Of a DNA stretch of 64,000 nt, positions 33,962-42,234 are shown piece by piece. Under the pieces are notes generated by a model. It was not told the DNA's origin and searched no databases. It worked only from the letters and a program-made list of their open reading frames with translations. The stretch lies in NCBI GenBank assembly GCA_944382775.1, contig CALWNI010000006.1, forward strand, positions 1 to 64,000, in the 5' to 3' direction. Within the stretch, counting starts at the first letter, position 1. The number at the start of each line of letters is the position of its first letter. The DNA is from an uncultured Allofournierella sp. GTDB lineage: Bacteria > Bacillota > Clostridia > Oscillospirales > Ruminococcaceae. The translations under genes were made by a program, and so were the position numbers.

Positions 33962-34020
33962 TTCGCTCAACACTCGTAAGGTCGGCATGCCGGCGAAATG
34001 AAGTAACGATGTTAGGCGAA
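33962..34020 (+). other. Structured intergenic element between pstS and pstC
   Basis: TTCGCTCAACA (33962-33972) pairs with TGTTAGGCGAA (34010-34020) over 10 of 11 positions, counting one G-T pair. Inside is a near-perfect GTCGGCATGCCGGC palindrome. The element lies directly before the terminator. It may be an mRNA-processing or stability hairpin or a copy of a small dispersed repeat; only one copy is in the window. Confidence 0.5.
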
Positions 34021-34066
34021 CCGCCAGAAATCCCTCTGATTATGAGTTATTTCTGGCGGATTTTTT
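34021..34066 (+). terminator. Intercistronic terminator between pstS and pstC
   Basis: CCGCCAGAAAT (34021-34031) pairs with ATTTCTGGCGG (34049-34059), followed by a T-rich tract. No clear new promoter lies between it and pstC, so it is probably leaky and sets the pstS:pstCAB ratio. Confidence 0.8.
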
Positions 34067-34107
34067 CGGATTTGTGTGTATGATAAAAAACTAAAGAGGA
34101 ACAAGCG

Positions 34108-34980
34108 ATGAAACTGAAACAGAGAATCGAACAGATTATGAATCTCGTGTTCTTTGTCTGCGGCATGGTGTCAATTGCAGCCGTGGCTTTGATTACTGTA
34201 TACATGGTTTGGGCAGGTTTGCCTGCTATTCTTAAGATCGGACCGGTGGACTTTTTGCTGGGAACCGTGTGGAAATCCACCGCAAGCGAGCCGGAGTTTG
34301 GTATTCTACCCTTTATCATGACCAGCGTATGGGGCATGTTTGGCGCGTTGCTGCTGGGCGTTCCCGTAGGCGTGTTTACCGCGGTGTTCCTGTCTAAGCT
34401 GGCTCCCCCTAAGGTAGCAGCGGCAGTTCGCCCGGCGGTTGAGCTGCTGGCAGGTATCCCCAGTGTTGTATACGGTTTGATCGGTATGATTGTTCTGGTA
34501 CCGGCAGTAATGGACATTTTTGGCTTGAAAAGCGGCAGCTGCTTGCTGAGTGCAATTTTGGTATTGACCATTATGGTTCTGCCCAACATTATCTCGGTTA
34601 GCGAAACCGCACTGCGTGCCGTGCCCAAAGAATATGAGGAAGCAAGCCTTGGCTTGGGTGCAACTTGGATTGAAACTGTTTTTAAAGTAAGCATTCCCGC
34701 CGCAAAAAGCGGTATTGTGGCCGGTATTGTACTGGGTGCAGGCCGTGCAGTGGGCGAGGCAATGGCTGTTATGATGGTAGCGGGCAACGTGGCCAACATG
34801 CCCGGTTTGTTTAAGAGTGTTCGCTTCTTGACCACCGCTGTGGCCAGCGAAATGAGCTACGCTGCAGACGGCAGCCTGCAAAAACAGGCACTGTTCAGCA
34901 TTGGCTTGGTATTGTTTGTATTTATTATGTTTATTAACTGGGCATTGCATGCCTTTTTGAAACGAGGTGAAGACCGGTGA
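34108..34980 (+). CDS. pstC: Phosphate ABC transporter permease PstC
   Basis: This 290-residue, six-helix permease pairs with PstA to carry phosphate inward. Family stretches are LFGTVWKSTASEPEFGILPF-like sequence after the first helix, ELLAGIPSVVYGLIG, and the ATPase-coupling loop EEASLGLGATWIETVFKVSI. AGAGGAA precedes the ATG. It overlaps pstA by 4 bp (GTGA), so the two permeases are made together. Confidence 0.95.
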   Translation: MKLKQRIEQIMNLVFFVCGMVSIAAVALITVYMVWAGLPAILKIGPVDFLLGTVWKSTASEPEFGILPFIMTSVWGMFGALLLGVPVGVFTAVFLSKLAPPKVAAAVRPAVELLAGIPSVVYGLIGMIVLVPAVMDIFGLKSGSCLLSAILVLTIMVLPNIISVSETALRAVPKEYEEASLGLGATWIETVFKVSIPAAKSGIVAGIVLGAGRAVGEAMAVMMVAGNVANMPGLFKSVRFLTTAVASEMSYAADGSLQKQALFSIGLVLFVFIMFINWALHAFLKRGEDR

Positions 34981-35837
34981 GCCATTCTGCAAAGCGTAAC
35001 TTAAAGGGTAATATTTGCAAAGCATTGGTTTACGGCAGCGCAATTCTTACCGTTGCAATTCTGGTGGGAATTTTAGGATATATTTTTGTACGTGGCTTGC
35101 CGCACATCAGCTGGCAGCTGTTAAGCACAAAGCCCAGCATTATTCGTAACACCGTTGGTATTTTACCGAATATTTTGAATACACTGTACATGATTGTACT
35201 AACCTTGTTGATTGCGCTGCCCTTGGGTGTAGGTGCTGCAATTTATCTGACCGAATATGCGACCAGCAAGCGTTTTATTGCCATTGTGGAGTTTACTACC
35301 GAAACATTGGCCGGTATCCCCAGCATTATTTATGGTCTGGTTGGTATGCTGGTATTCGTTCAGGTACTGGGATTGGGCGTTAGCCTCTTGTCAGGCAGCT
35401 TAACTTTGGTTATTATGATTTTACCAACCATTATTCGTACCACACAAGAAAGCCTGAAAACAGTGCCTGCCGGCTACCGCGAAGGTGCTTTGGGTTTGGG
35501 TGCTACAAAATGGTACATGATTCGTACCATCATTCTGCCCTCCTGCTTAAGCGGTATCATTACCGGCTGCATTTTGGCAGTGGGCCGTATTGTGGGCGAA
35601 AGTGCTGCGTTGCTGTTTACTGCAGGTTCTGCAACAGTAATTGCATCCAACATTATCGACGCATACAGCCGCGGCGGCGGTACTCTTTCGGTGGCACTGT
35701 ACATCTACGCATCCGAGCGCGGCGAGTTTGAAGTTGCGTTTGCGATTGCTGCAATCCTGTTGATTTTGGTATTCCTCATCAACATGGCAACCCGTTTTGC
35801 ACAGAAAAGTTTAAATGGTAAGGAGCAGGTAAAATGA
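34977..35837 (+). CDS. pstA: Phosphate ABC transporter permease PstA
   Basis: This is the second phosphate permease, 286 residues, with a GTG start overlapping the pstC stop. Typical stretches are [26 protein letters not shown] and the coupling loop [20 protein letters not shown]. About six helices are visible. It overlaps the pstB start by 4 bp (ATGA), so the complete membrane complex and its ATPase are translationally coupled. Confidence 0.95.
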   Translation: MSHSAKRNLKGNICKALVYGSAILTVAILVGILGYIFVRGLPHISWQLLSTKPSIIRNTVGILPNILNTLYMIVLTLLIALPLGVGAAIYLTEYATSKRFIAIVEFTTETLAGIPSIIYGLVGMLVFVQVLGLGVSLLSGSLTLVIMILPTIIRTTQESLKTVPAGYREGALGLGATKWYMIRTIILPSCLSGIITGCILAVGRIVGESAALLFTAGSATVIASNIIDAYSRGGGTLSVALYIYASERGEFEVAFAIAAILLILVFLINMATRFAQKSLNGKEQVK

Positions 35838-36595
35838 GTCAGTCTTCTATCCTGCAGGCAAAAGACCTGCATCTTTATTATGGCGAGTCCGAAGCTTTAA
35901 AAGGCATTAACATTGAAATTCCCGAAAAGCAGATTACTGCTTTGATTGGCCCTTCCGGTTGTGGTAAATCCACCTTTTTGAAAACCTTGAACCGTATGAA
36001 CGACCTGGTGCCCAATGTTCGCATTACCGGCGAGGCGCTGTTCCACGGCAAAAACATTTTGGATAAAGATGTGGATGTAACCGTTTTGCGCCGTCAAATT
36101 GGCATGGTGTTCCAAAAGGCAAACCCGTTCCCCATGAGCATTTACGACAACATTGCATACGGCCCCCGTTTGCATGGTAACCACAACAAGGCAGAGCTGG
36201 ATGAGCTGGTAGAAAAGAGCCTGCGCGGTGCAGCCCTGTGGGACGAAGTAAAGGACCGTTTGAAAAAGAGTGCAATGGGCCTTTCCGGTGGTCAGCAGCA
36301 GCGTTTGTGCATTGCCCGTGCTTTGGCGGTACAGCCCGAAGTGTTGCTGATGGATGAGCCCACCAGTGCACTGGACCCCGGCAGCACCCTGCGCATTGAA
36401 GACTTGATGGACGATTTGAAAAAGAACTACACTGTTGTAATTGTTACACACAACATGCAGCAGGCTGCACGTATTTCGGACCAAACCGCATTCTTCCTAA
36501 CCGGTACTCTGGTGGAGTATGGCCCGACCCGTGAACTGTTTGCAAACCCCAAAAACCCGAAAACAGAAGAATACATCACCGGCCGTTTTGGCTAA
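35834..36595 (+). CDS. pstB: Phosphate ABC transporter ATP-binding protein
   Basis: This 253-residue ATPase belongs to the high-affinity phosphate importer. Walker [10 protein letters not shown], signature [16 protein letters not shown], Walker [13 protein letters not shown] and the H-loop VTHNMQQA are intact. The PstB-typical [13 protein letters not shown] follows Walker A. It overlaps pstA by 4 bp and is followed by phoU after 15 bp. Confidence 0.96.
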   Translation: MSQSSILQAKDLHLYYGESEALKGINIEIPEKQITALIGPSGCGKSTFLKTLNRMNDLVPNVRITGEALFHGKNILDKDVDVTVLRRQIGMVFQKANPFPMSIYDNIAYGPRLHGNHNKAELDELVEKSLRGAALWDEVKDRLKKSAMGLSGGQQQRLCIARALAVQPEVLLMDEPTSALDPGSTLRIEDLMDDLKKNYTVVIVTHNMQQAARISDQTAFFLTGTLVEYGPTRELFANPKNPKTEEYITGRFG

Positions 36596-36610
36596 TGGGA
36601 GGAGTTTTCT

Positions 36611-37264
36611 ATGGCAACAAGACTCAACTATAACAAAGAACTGCAAGCATTGTACGATTCGGTAAAGCAGATGGGTATGACCATTGAGCATACCATTGAC
36701 CAAACCTGGAAAGCACTGCAAAAGATGGACGTGAAAGCAGCGCAGGCAATTATCGAGGGCGACGATGCCATTGACCAGATGGAACATAACATTGAACAGG
36801 CTTGTCTGGATCTCGTAATCACCCAGAGTCCTGTTGCGGGCGACTGGCGCCGCATTGCTTCCATTATGCGCATGATTGCAGATTTGGAGCGCATTGCAGA
36901 CCATTGCAGTGACATTTCGGAGTATGTGATTCAACTATCCAACAAGCCCCGCGTAGAACTGCCCACCCAAATGGAGAAGATGTTCAGCCTGATGAAATCC
37001 ATGGTGAACAGCACCGTAACCGCATTTGTGGATTTGAATGAGGAGCAGGCACGCGGTGTAATTGGTCAAGATGACCTGCAGGACGATTATTTCTTGCAAG
37101 TAGTGGAGGAGCTGTGCACTCGCATGCAGCAAAATCCCGATGAAATTCGCCAGCGTGTTGACCAGCTGATGATTGCAAAATATCTGGAGCGTATGAGCGA
37201 CCATTCCACCAACTTGGCCGAGTGGGTTGTTTATATCGTCAGCGGTGAGCTGGTAAATAACTAA
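36611..37264 (+). CDS. phoU: Phosphate transport regulator PhoU
   Basis: This 217-residue, all-helical protein damps the Pst importer and the phosphate two-component signal. Two repeats of the three-helix PhoU unit show metal-binding stretches of the E/DxxxD type, for example ADLERIADHCSDISEY and AKYLERMSDHSTNLAEW. GGGAGG precedes the ATG. As last gene of the operon it ends just before a strong terminator. No phoR/phoP pair is in the window. Confidence 0.95.
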   Translation: MATRLNYNKELQALYDSVKQMGMTIEHTIDQTWKALQKMDVKAAQAIIEGDDAIDQMEHNIEQACLDLVITQSPVAGDWRRIASIMRMIADLERIADHCSDISEYVIQLSNKPRVELPTQMEKMFSLMKSMVNSTVTAFVDLNEEQARGVIGQDDLQDDYFLQVVEELCTRMQQNPDEIRQRVDQLMIAKYLERMSDHSTNLAEWVVYIVSGELVNN

Positions 37265-37295
37265 GCCTTTTTCGTTTTATCATACATACACAAGG

Positions 37296-37332
37296 AAAAA
37301 TCCCGAGCAGCCAACTGCTCGGGATTTTTTTC
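37296..37332. terminator. Bidirectional terminator after phoU
   Basis: The arms ATCCCGAGCAG and CTGCTCGGGAT with loop CCAA are flanked by A- and T-runs, between phoU and the convergent flavoprotein gene. Confidence 0.92.
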
Positions 37333-37354
37333 TTTCAACAAAACGTAATTTGCA

Positions 37355-38296
37355 TTAGTTTTTATACTGCTTTTTGAATTGGTCTGCGCCAACGCCGCAC
37401 AAAGGGCAGGTGTAATCCGCAGGCAGAGTGCCGCCGTCGTACACATAGCCGCATACCTCGCAAACCCACTCGATGTTTGCATCCGCCGCTGCCTGCTGCT
37501 TGTTAAAGAATTCGGTGCCAACACCACACAAGGGGCAGGTAAAGCCTTCGGGCAGTTCGTCACCTTCGTATACATAACCGCACACGGTGCAAAGCCAGGA
37601 AATACCACTGGTGGAACGGGGCTTATCCGGAATATCCTCAACGTTCAAATCAATGCTATGCTTTTCAAAAAATTCAACGCCTACGCCGCACAGGGGGCAG
37701 GTAAAGCCTGCGGGCAGCTGGTCGCCTTCGTAAACGTAACCACAAACGGTGCAAACCCACTGGGATTTGGTAATGGGCAGTGCGGCCACAGCCTCCGGTG
37801 CAATGTAAGTAGGCGCAGTTTTGGGGCTGGAACCTTTGATTACCTTGTGGTAGTAGTCATAAGTCATGGCAGGGGCGGTTTGTGCAAAAATACCGGTGTC
37901 CACTACTTCGCCCAGATATACGGTGTGGGTTTCGGTTTCCATCTTGTTAATTACACGGCATACACCCCAAGACATTGCATCTTCCAATACAGGCATACCC
38001 TGCTCTTGGTGCCATGCAACGTTTTGGAATTTATCCACATCACGGCTGGAGCGGAAGCCAAAGCCGCCAATCAAAGAAGGGTCGCTTGCTTCACTTAAAA
38101 TCGAAAGCGCAAACATACCGCTTTGCTCGATTGCCTGATGGGTATAGTTGTCGTGGTTAATGCTTACCGCAATGGTAGCCGGTTCTGCGGTGATTTGCAT
38201 TGCGCTGTTGGCGGTGCAGCCAACGGGCTGACCGTCGGCCATACTGGTTACAATATATACACCATACGACATGTTGAAAAAGAACCGAATGTCCAT
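37355..38296 (-). CDS. Flavin-reductase-domain protein with three tandem rubredoxin domains
   Basis: This 313-residue cytosolic redox protein starts at 38296, where GGAGG lies 9 nt upstream. Residues 1-155 form an FMN-binding split-barrel like flavin reductases and high-molecular-weight rubredoxin (MSYGVYIVTS, QPVGCTANSAMQ). Three short rubredoxin modules follow, each with two CxxC pairs: Cys182/185/200/203, 236/239/254/257 and 279/282/297/300, spaced by linkers. Known Hrb-type proteins carry one rubredoxin. Such proteins pass electrons from NAD(P)H to flavodiiron or rubrerythrin-type enzymes that remove oxygen or peroxide; that role is inference. TTGCTT-16-TATACT (38381-38354) may be its promoter. 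Confidence 0.9.
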   Translation of the reverse strand: MDIRFFFNMSYGVYIVTSMADGQPVGCTANSAMQITAEPATIAVSINHDNYTHQAIEQSGMFALSILSEASDPSLIGGFGFRSSRDVDKFQNVAWHQEQGMPVLEDAMSWGVCRVINKMETETHTVYLGEVVDTGIFAQTAPAMTYDYYHKVIKGSSPKTAPTYIAPEAVAALPITKSQWVCTVCGYVYEGDQLPAGFTCPLCGVGVEFFEKHSIDLNVEDIPDKPRSTSGISWLCTVCGYVYEGDELPEGFTCPLCGVGTEFFNKQQAAADANIEWVCEVCGYVYDGGTLPADYTCPLCGVGADQFKKQYKN

Positions 38297-38353
38297 GTGA
38301 ATTTTCCTCCAATATGTATTTTGTAGCATGATGATAAAAAAGATGTTATTATC

Positions 38354-38381
38354 AGTATAGCAGTATAACAGCAAAAAGCAA
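38354..38381 (-). promoter_or_regulatory. Promoter of the triple-rubredoxin gene
   Basis: On the minus strand TTGCTT (38381-38376) and TATACT (38359-38354) are 16 bp apart, about 58 bp before the start codon. Confidence 0.55.
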
Positions 38382-38448
38382 TTGATTTTGTTAAATTTAA
38401 AGCGAATAGAAAGAAACCGACCGGGCGCAAAAAAATAAAAGCATAATC

Positions 38449-38477
38449 TTGCAATTTTTTACACGCCTGCCTACAAT
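38449..38477 (+). promoter_or_regulatory. Promoter of the DUF1266/DUF2185-like gene
   Basis: TTGCAA (38449-38454) and TACAAT (38472-38477) are 17 bp apart, with about 70 nt of leader before the ATG at 38554. Confidence 0.65.
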
Positions 38478-38553
38478 ATATAATACATATATTAAATATA
38501 GGCAAAACAAGTCATTGTTGTTTGCCTTGGATGAAGAATACAGGAGCAGAACC

Positions 38554-39690
38554 ATGAATGTATTTAATCATAAACGAAAGCGCCCTCAGATTGAAACCTA
38601 TGATATAGCAGGGGCGCTGTTGTCGTTTTTGGATAAGATGAAGCCATATCGGGCAGAACAGCAAACGGTTTGCGACGAAAAACAATTCACCCTACTGCTA
38701 AGCGGTGTGTTTGGGCTTCGCAAAATACCCGGTATATCCCAGGCAATGGGGTATGAAAAGCTGTATCTGTGCTGGAAAGACGGCGGCGATGTGGACGCAT
38801 TGAAAAAGCATTGCAAAAAGCTGTACGGGGCAGATGATTGGGCCGGATTAGAAGCATTTATGGAGCGTGACTATAACACGCAAAACGAATACAGCCAGTT
38901 TCGCACCTTTTGGAAAGGGCATCCCTGCTTTGATGTAAATACACTGGATGCACGAGGAAAACTGCTGTTTGAGGCATGCAAGGGCTTTGCAGAGATTCTG
39001 GCACCCATTGCAGGCCGAAAAGGCTTTTTTGCTTTTGATTGTACCGAACGCTTGGGGGTACTTCGTCTTGCATATGCAGCCGGAATGATTAACGAACAGC
39101 AGTTTTGGGATAAGGCCCTTCCGTTGGCGGCAGCGGCCAGCGACCGATACGACAGCTGGCTGGAATATGCGGCGGGCTATTTGTGTGGTGCCTGCTATGA
39201 TATGTTCCGCGCGCAAATGGCAGAAAGCCAAACGGTGGATAAGCAGGAAATGAAGGACTATGTGGAGATGAACTGCCGTTTGATGGAACAGCTTTTGACC
39301 CATGTGGAATTATGGGGCGGACATAAATGGTATAAACGACCCCCCAAAAAGCTAAAGCTGTCGCCGGCAGAAATTCGAATGGTATTAACCGATTATCAGG
39401 GCGGCGATAAGGTGGTTTGCATCGCCAGCGACCGTATCACGGTGGACGGTTGTCCTGTTGGTTATTTGTATCGTGAACAACCAATCAATGAGCAGGCACC
39501 GGATAGCGGCTGGCGTATTTTTGCCGGGGATGAAAGCGAAAGCTACATGGCAGATGCAACAAATTTTGATTTTTATCATCTGAATACAATTTGCAACTAC
39601 GACCAAACCATTATCGAGTTGTTAAACGCACCCTACGGCACAGAGTATCGCCGAGGCTTAACCGGAAGATGGATTGAAAAAGAGCGATAA
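38554..39690 (+). CDS. Two-part protein with DUF1266-like and DUF2185-like regions
   Basis: This 378-residue cytosolic protein starts at 38554, with AGGAG 7 nt upstream; the open frame begins earlier at 38449 but that codon sits on the promoter. The central part (about 150-240, SDRYDSWLEYAAGYLCGACYDM-like region) recalls DUF1266. The C-terminal 90 residues (VVCIASDRITVDGCPVGYLY, GWRIFAGDESESYM) recall DUF2185, a domain also met among polymorphic-toxin immunity proteins (Imm33-like). Both matches are from memory. No toxin or secretion gene is next to it, so a toxin-immunity role is not supported. Confidence 0.7.
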   Translation: MNVFNHKRKRPQIETYDIAGALLSFLDKMKPYRAEQQTVCDEKQFTLLLSGVFGLRKIPGISQAMGYEKLYLCWKDGGDVDALKKHCKKLYGADDWAGLEAFMERDYNTQNEYSQFRTFWKGHPCFDVNTLDARGKLLFEACKGFAEILAPIAGRKGFFAFDCTERLGVLRLAYAAGMINEQQFWDKALPLAAAASDRYDSWLEYAAGYLCGACYDMFRAQMAESQTVDKQEMKDYVEMNCRLMEQLLTHVELWGGHKWYKRPPKKLKLSPAEIRMVLTDYQGGDKVVCIASDRITVDGCPVGYLYREQPINEQAPDSGWRIFAGDESESYMADATNFDFYHLNTICNYDQTIIELLNAPYGTEYRRGLTGRWIEKER

Positions 39691-39816
39691 GATACTGCAT
39701 AAAACAAGGTTGTATTGGTTAACTTCATAGTGCGAAAGGAATACCATTAAGGGAACAAAACCAAGAATATTTGCCGCCGCACCAAGGCGGCATGGATTGG
39801 GCTGAAAGGAAATCGT

Positions 39817-41175
39817 ATGCTGAAAAATTTGTATTTGATGAGCGGAACCGATGCCTTTACCAAAGGCTGGCTGGATAATGTTGCATTAACGGAAAATGCA
39901 GTTTGTTTGGAGCAGGCAGGGGGCCGGTATCTGTTATATGGGTGCTTTACTTCGCCCGAAATTCGTTTTCCGGCATTTCGAGAACTGGCAGTAAGTTGGA
40001 ATGCCGAAACACCGGAGGGTACGGTAGTAGAAGCACAGGCCCGTGTAATGGTGGACGGAACATGGACCAATTGGATGAGTTTTGGAAAGTGGAGCCCTTA
40101 CATTGACCGACGCAGTGCAATGCAGGAGGCTGCAAAACCGGCCTATATACAAGGTGACACCATTCATATTCCGGCAGGGCGTGCCAATCAGGCACAGTTG
40201 CGGGTATATCTTTATACCAACGACAGCCAGATTACACCGTTGGTACGCTTGTTGGCTGCCAGCGTGCGCCCGGTGGAATGGCATTTTGAAGAGGGAAACC
40301 CCTATGGCAGATTGCTGCGGCTGCCTGCATACAGCCAGTGCAATCGTGACCCTGTTTTTTCCAAAAGCATGAGTGCACCGGTAAGTTTGGCAAGCATGAT
40401 TAACCGTTGGGGGCAAGACGTATTGCCCGAAGAATTGGCATGGGGTATGTATGACTACAACAAAGGCGATTGCTTTAACCATGCTTTTATGGTGGCATTG
40501 GCGGGCAGTTACGGATATCATGCCTATCGAGCTTATTTAGACCCTGCCGCCATTTGGCAGCACATTAAAGCAGGCAATTCGGTGGCGGTGCGAATGCACT
40601 ATGCAGCAAACCAGGAGCAAGCGGCACAAAAGGGCTTGCCGATTTTACCGGGAGCATTTCAAAACGGAGAGGACCACTGCATGGCATTGCGTGGATTTGC
40701 GTTGGAAAATGGGCAAACAATGGTGTTGGTAAACGATAGTTTGGCCCCCACCGACCAACAGGCAGAGCACAGCTATCCTGCCAAAGAATTTTGGGCGGCG
40801 TACAGCGGAGAAGCCATTATCATAACCGAAAAGCAAAAAAATCAGGACCAGGGCTGTCCGGTAAGACGTCATGCAGAATTAAAGGGCTTGGATCAAGTTG
40901 GAACGTACGTATTTCAAACCCCGTCCGGGCAGGAACTGCCTTTGAAAAAAGATTTTTGCGGTACATTGACCTGCACTGTGAAAGACGGCGTTGCACATGC
41001 AACCACAGCGCACAAAACATTCCATTATCTAACCCAAACCGAGAACGGAGCCATTCAAATTCCGCAATCTCTGTTGGAGGTAGGCGGTAAAATTACCATT
41101 TACGCAATCTCCACCAGTGGCAGCGGTTTGGTGGGCGAAGTGAATGTTGCAGGCAATGCGCAAACGGCACAGTAA
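39817..41175 (+). CDS. C39-peptidase-like protein with the catalytic Cys replaced
   Basis: This 452-residue protein has no signal peptide. Residues 1-165 are a beta-rich region (VEAQARVMVDGTWTNWMSFG). The middle (about 170-340) matches C39-like papain-fold peptidases: LRLPAYSQ, ELAWGMYDYNKGDCFNHAFM, DHCMALRGF and LVNDSLAP. The normal CSPTS helix start reads SAPVS in KSMSAPVSLASMI, so Cys is Ser, while His and Asp/Asn positions remain. The last 80 residues are beta-rich. It is either a non-catalytic binding protein or a Ser variant. A GAAAGGA ribosome site precedes the ATG. Confidence 0.72.
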   Translation: MLKNLYLMSGTDAFTKGWLDNVALTENAVCLEQAGGRYLLYGCFTSPEIRFPAFRELAVSWNAETPEGTVVEAQARVMVDGTWTNWMSFGKWSPYIDRRSAMQEAAKPAYIQGDTIHIPAGRANQAQLRVYLYTNDSQITPLVRLLAASVRPVEWHFEEGNPYGRLLRLPAYSQCNRDPVFSKSMSAPVSLASMINRWGQDVLPEELAWGMYDYNKGDCFNHAFMVALAGSYGYHAYRAYLDPAAIWQHIKAGNSVAVRMHYAANQEQAAQKGLPILPGAFQNGEDHCMALRGFALENGQTMVLVNDSLAPTDQQAEHSYPAKEFWAAYSGEAIIITEKQKNQDQGCPVRRHAELKGLDQVGTYVFQTPSGQELPLKKDFCGTLTCTVKDGVAHATTAHKTFHYLTQTENGAIQIPQSLLEVGGKITIYAISTSGSGLVGEVNVAGNAQTAQ

Positions 41176-41193
41176 ACAGTGCTTATACGCGGT

Positions 41194-41221
41194 TTGCCTG
41201 GATGCAAAAGTATGGTATAAT
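41194..41221 (+). promoter_or_regulatory. Promoter of the cyclophilin gene
   Basis: TTGCCT (41194-41199) and TATAAT (41216-41221) are 16 bp apart, about 54 bp before the ATG at 41275. Confidence 0.7.
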
Positions 41222-41274
41222 AAAAACGCTCAAAAAAGCAAAACCAGCTTATTAATAAGAATGGAGAGAATAAT

Positions 41275-41751
41275 ATGGTACGTATCACCATGGAAAATGG
41301 CAAGACCATCGATTTGGAACTGGATGCACAGGCTGCACCCATTACCGTAGAAAACTTTTTGAAACTGGTAAACGACGGTTTCTACAACGGTTTGACCTTC
41401 CACCGCATCATTCCCGGCTTTATGATTCAGGGCGGCTGCCCCGAAGGTACCGGCATGGGCGGCCCCGGCTGGCACATTAAGGGTGAATTTGCCCGCAACG
41501 GCTGGCAGAACCCCATTAAGCACACCCGTGGTGTTATCAGCATGGCTCGCGCAATGGACCCCAACAGCGCAGGCAGCCAGTTCTTCATCATGCATGAGGA
41601 TGCACCGCATCTGGACGGCGGCTACGCAGCCTTTGGCCGTGTTGTAAACGGCATGGATGTGGTAGATGAAATTGCAAACGTGCAGACCGGCTTCCAGGAT
41701 AAGCCCGTAAACCCCGTTGTAATTAAAACCATCGAGGTAGTAGAGGGATGA
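41275..41751 (+). CDS. Cyclophilin-type peptidyl-prolyl cis-trans isomerase
   Basis: This 158-residue cytosolic prolyl isomerase assists protein folding. Active-site stretches are [14 protein letters not shown], which carries the catalytic Arg and Phe region, and AGSQFFIM; the C-terminal [17 protein letters not shown] is typical. There is no signal peptide. GGAGAG precedes the ATG. It overlaps the GtrA-family gene by 4 bp (ATGA), so the two are translated from one message. Confidence 0.95.
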   Translation: MVRITMENGKTIDLELDAQAAPITVENFLKLVNDGFYNGLTFHRIIPGFMIQGGCPEGTGMGGPGWHIKGEFARNGWQNPIKHTRGVISMARAMDPNSAGSQFFIMHEDAPHLDGGYAAFGRVVNGMDVVDEIANVQTGFQDKPVNPVVIKTIEVVEG

Positions 41752-42188
41752 TGGACCAGTTAAAGGGTCTTTGGAAAAAATACTACGAGCAGCTGACCTA
41801 TTTGATTTTTGGCGGTTTGGCCACCTTACTGAATATTGTGCTGGCCATTGTGTTTCGTCAAATTGGTCTGCCTACAACCGTAAACACCGTACTGGATAAC
41901 ATTATCTGCATCTTGTTTGCCTACGTTACCAACCGCTTATGGGTATTTCAAAGCACCAGCAAGGGCATGGATGCCCTGCGGGAATTTGGCTCCTTTATCG
42001 GTTGCCGCTTGGGAACCATGGTAATGGATGTTGCCATTATGTGGCTGGGTGTGGACCTGTTGGGTAAAATGTTGCTGCCGGTACAATGGCAGGGTGTATG
42101 GTTCTTGCTGGTTAAGGTAGTAGCTCAGGTACTGGTAATTGTATTCAATTACGTTTTTTCTAAAAAAATTATCTTTACACAAAAATGA
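41748..42188 (+). CDS. GtrA-family membrane protein
   Basis: This 146-residue protein has four hydrophobic helices and the family opening [17 protein letters not shown] and the TNRLWVF stretch. GtrA proteins help move undecaprenyl-linked sugars or associate with surface-polysaccharide glycosyltransferases. No glycosyltransferase gene is adjacent, although a large multi-spanning protein lies at 44393. The start overlaps the cyclophilin stop. A terminator follows at once. Confidence 0.88.
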   Translation: MMDQLKGLWKKYYEQLTYLIFGGLATLLNIVLAIVFRQIGLPTTVNTVLDNIICILFAYVTNRLWVFQSTSKGMDALREFGSFIGCRLGTMVMDVAIMWLGVDLLGKMLLPVQWQGVWFLLVKVVAQVLVIVFNYVFSKKIIFTQK

Positions 42189-42226
42189 AAAAACCACCTG
42201 CCATTTATGGCAGGTGGTTTTGTTTT
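42189..42226. terminator. Bidirectional terminator
   Basis: The arms AAAACCACCTGCCAT and ATGGCAGGTGGTTTT form a hairpin followed by GTTTT. It closes the GtrA gene and probably the convergent AAA+ gene. Confidence 0.9.
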
Positions 42227-42234
42227 GCAAAAAA

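Noticed and set aside
37380..37760. Three similar DNA blocks about 110-170 bp apart, suggestive of a repeat array
   Set aside because: They are the coding sequences of three rubredoxin modules within one gene, not a CRISPR or intergenic repeat.
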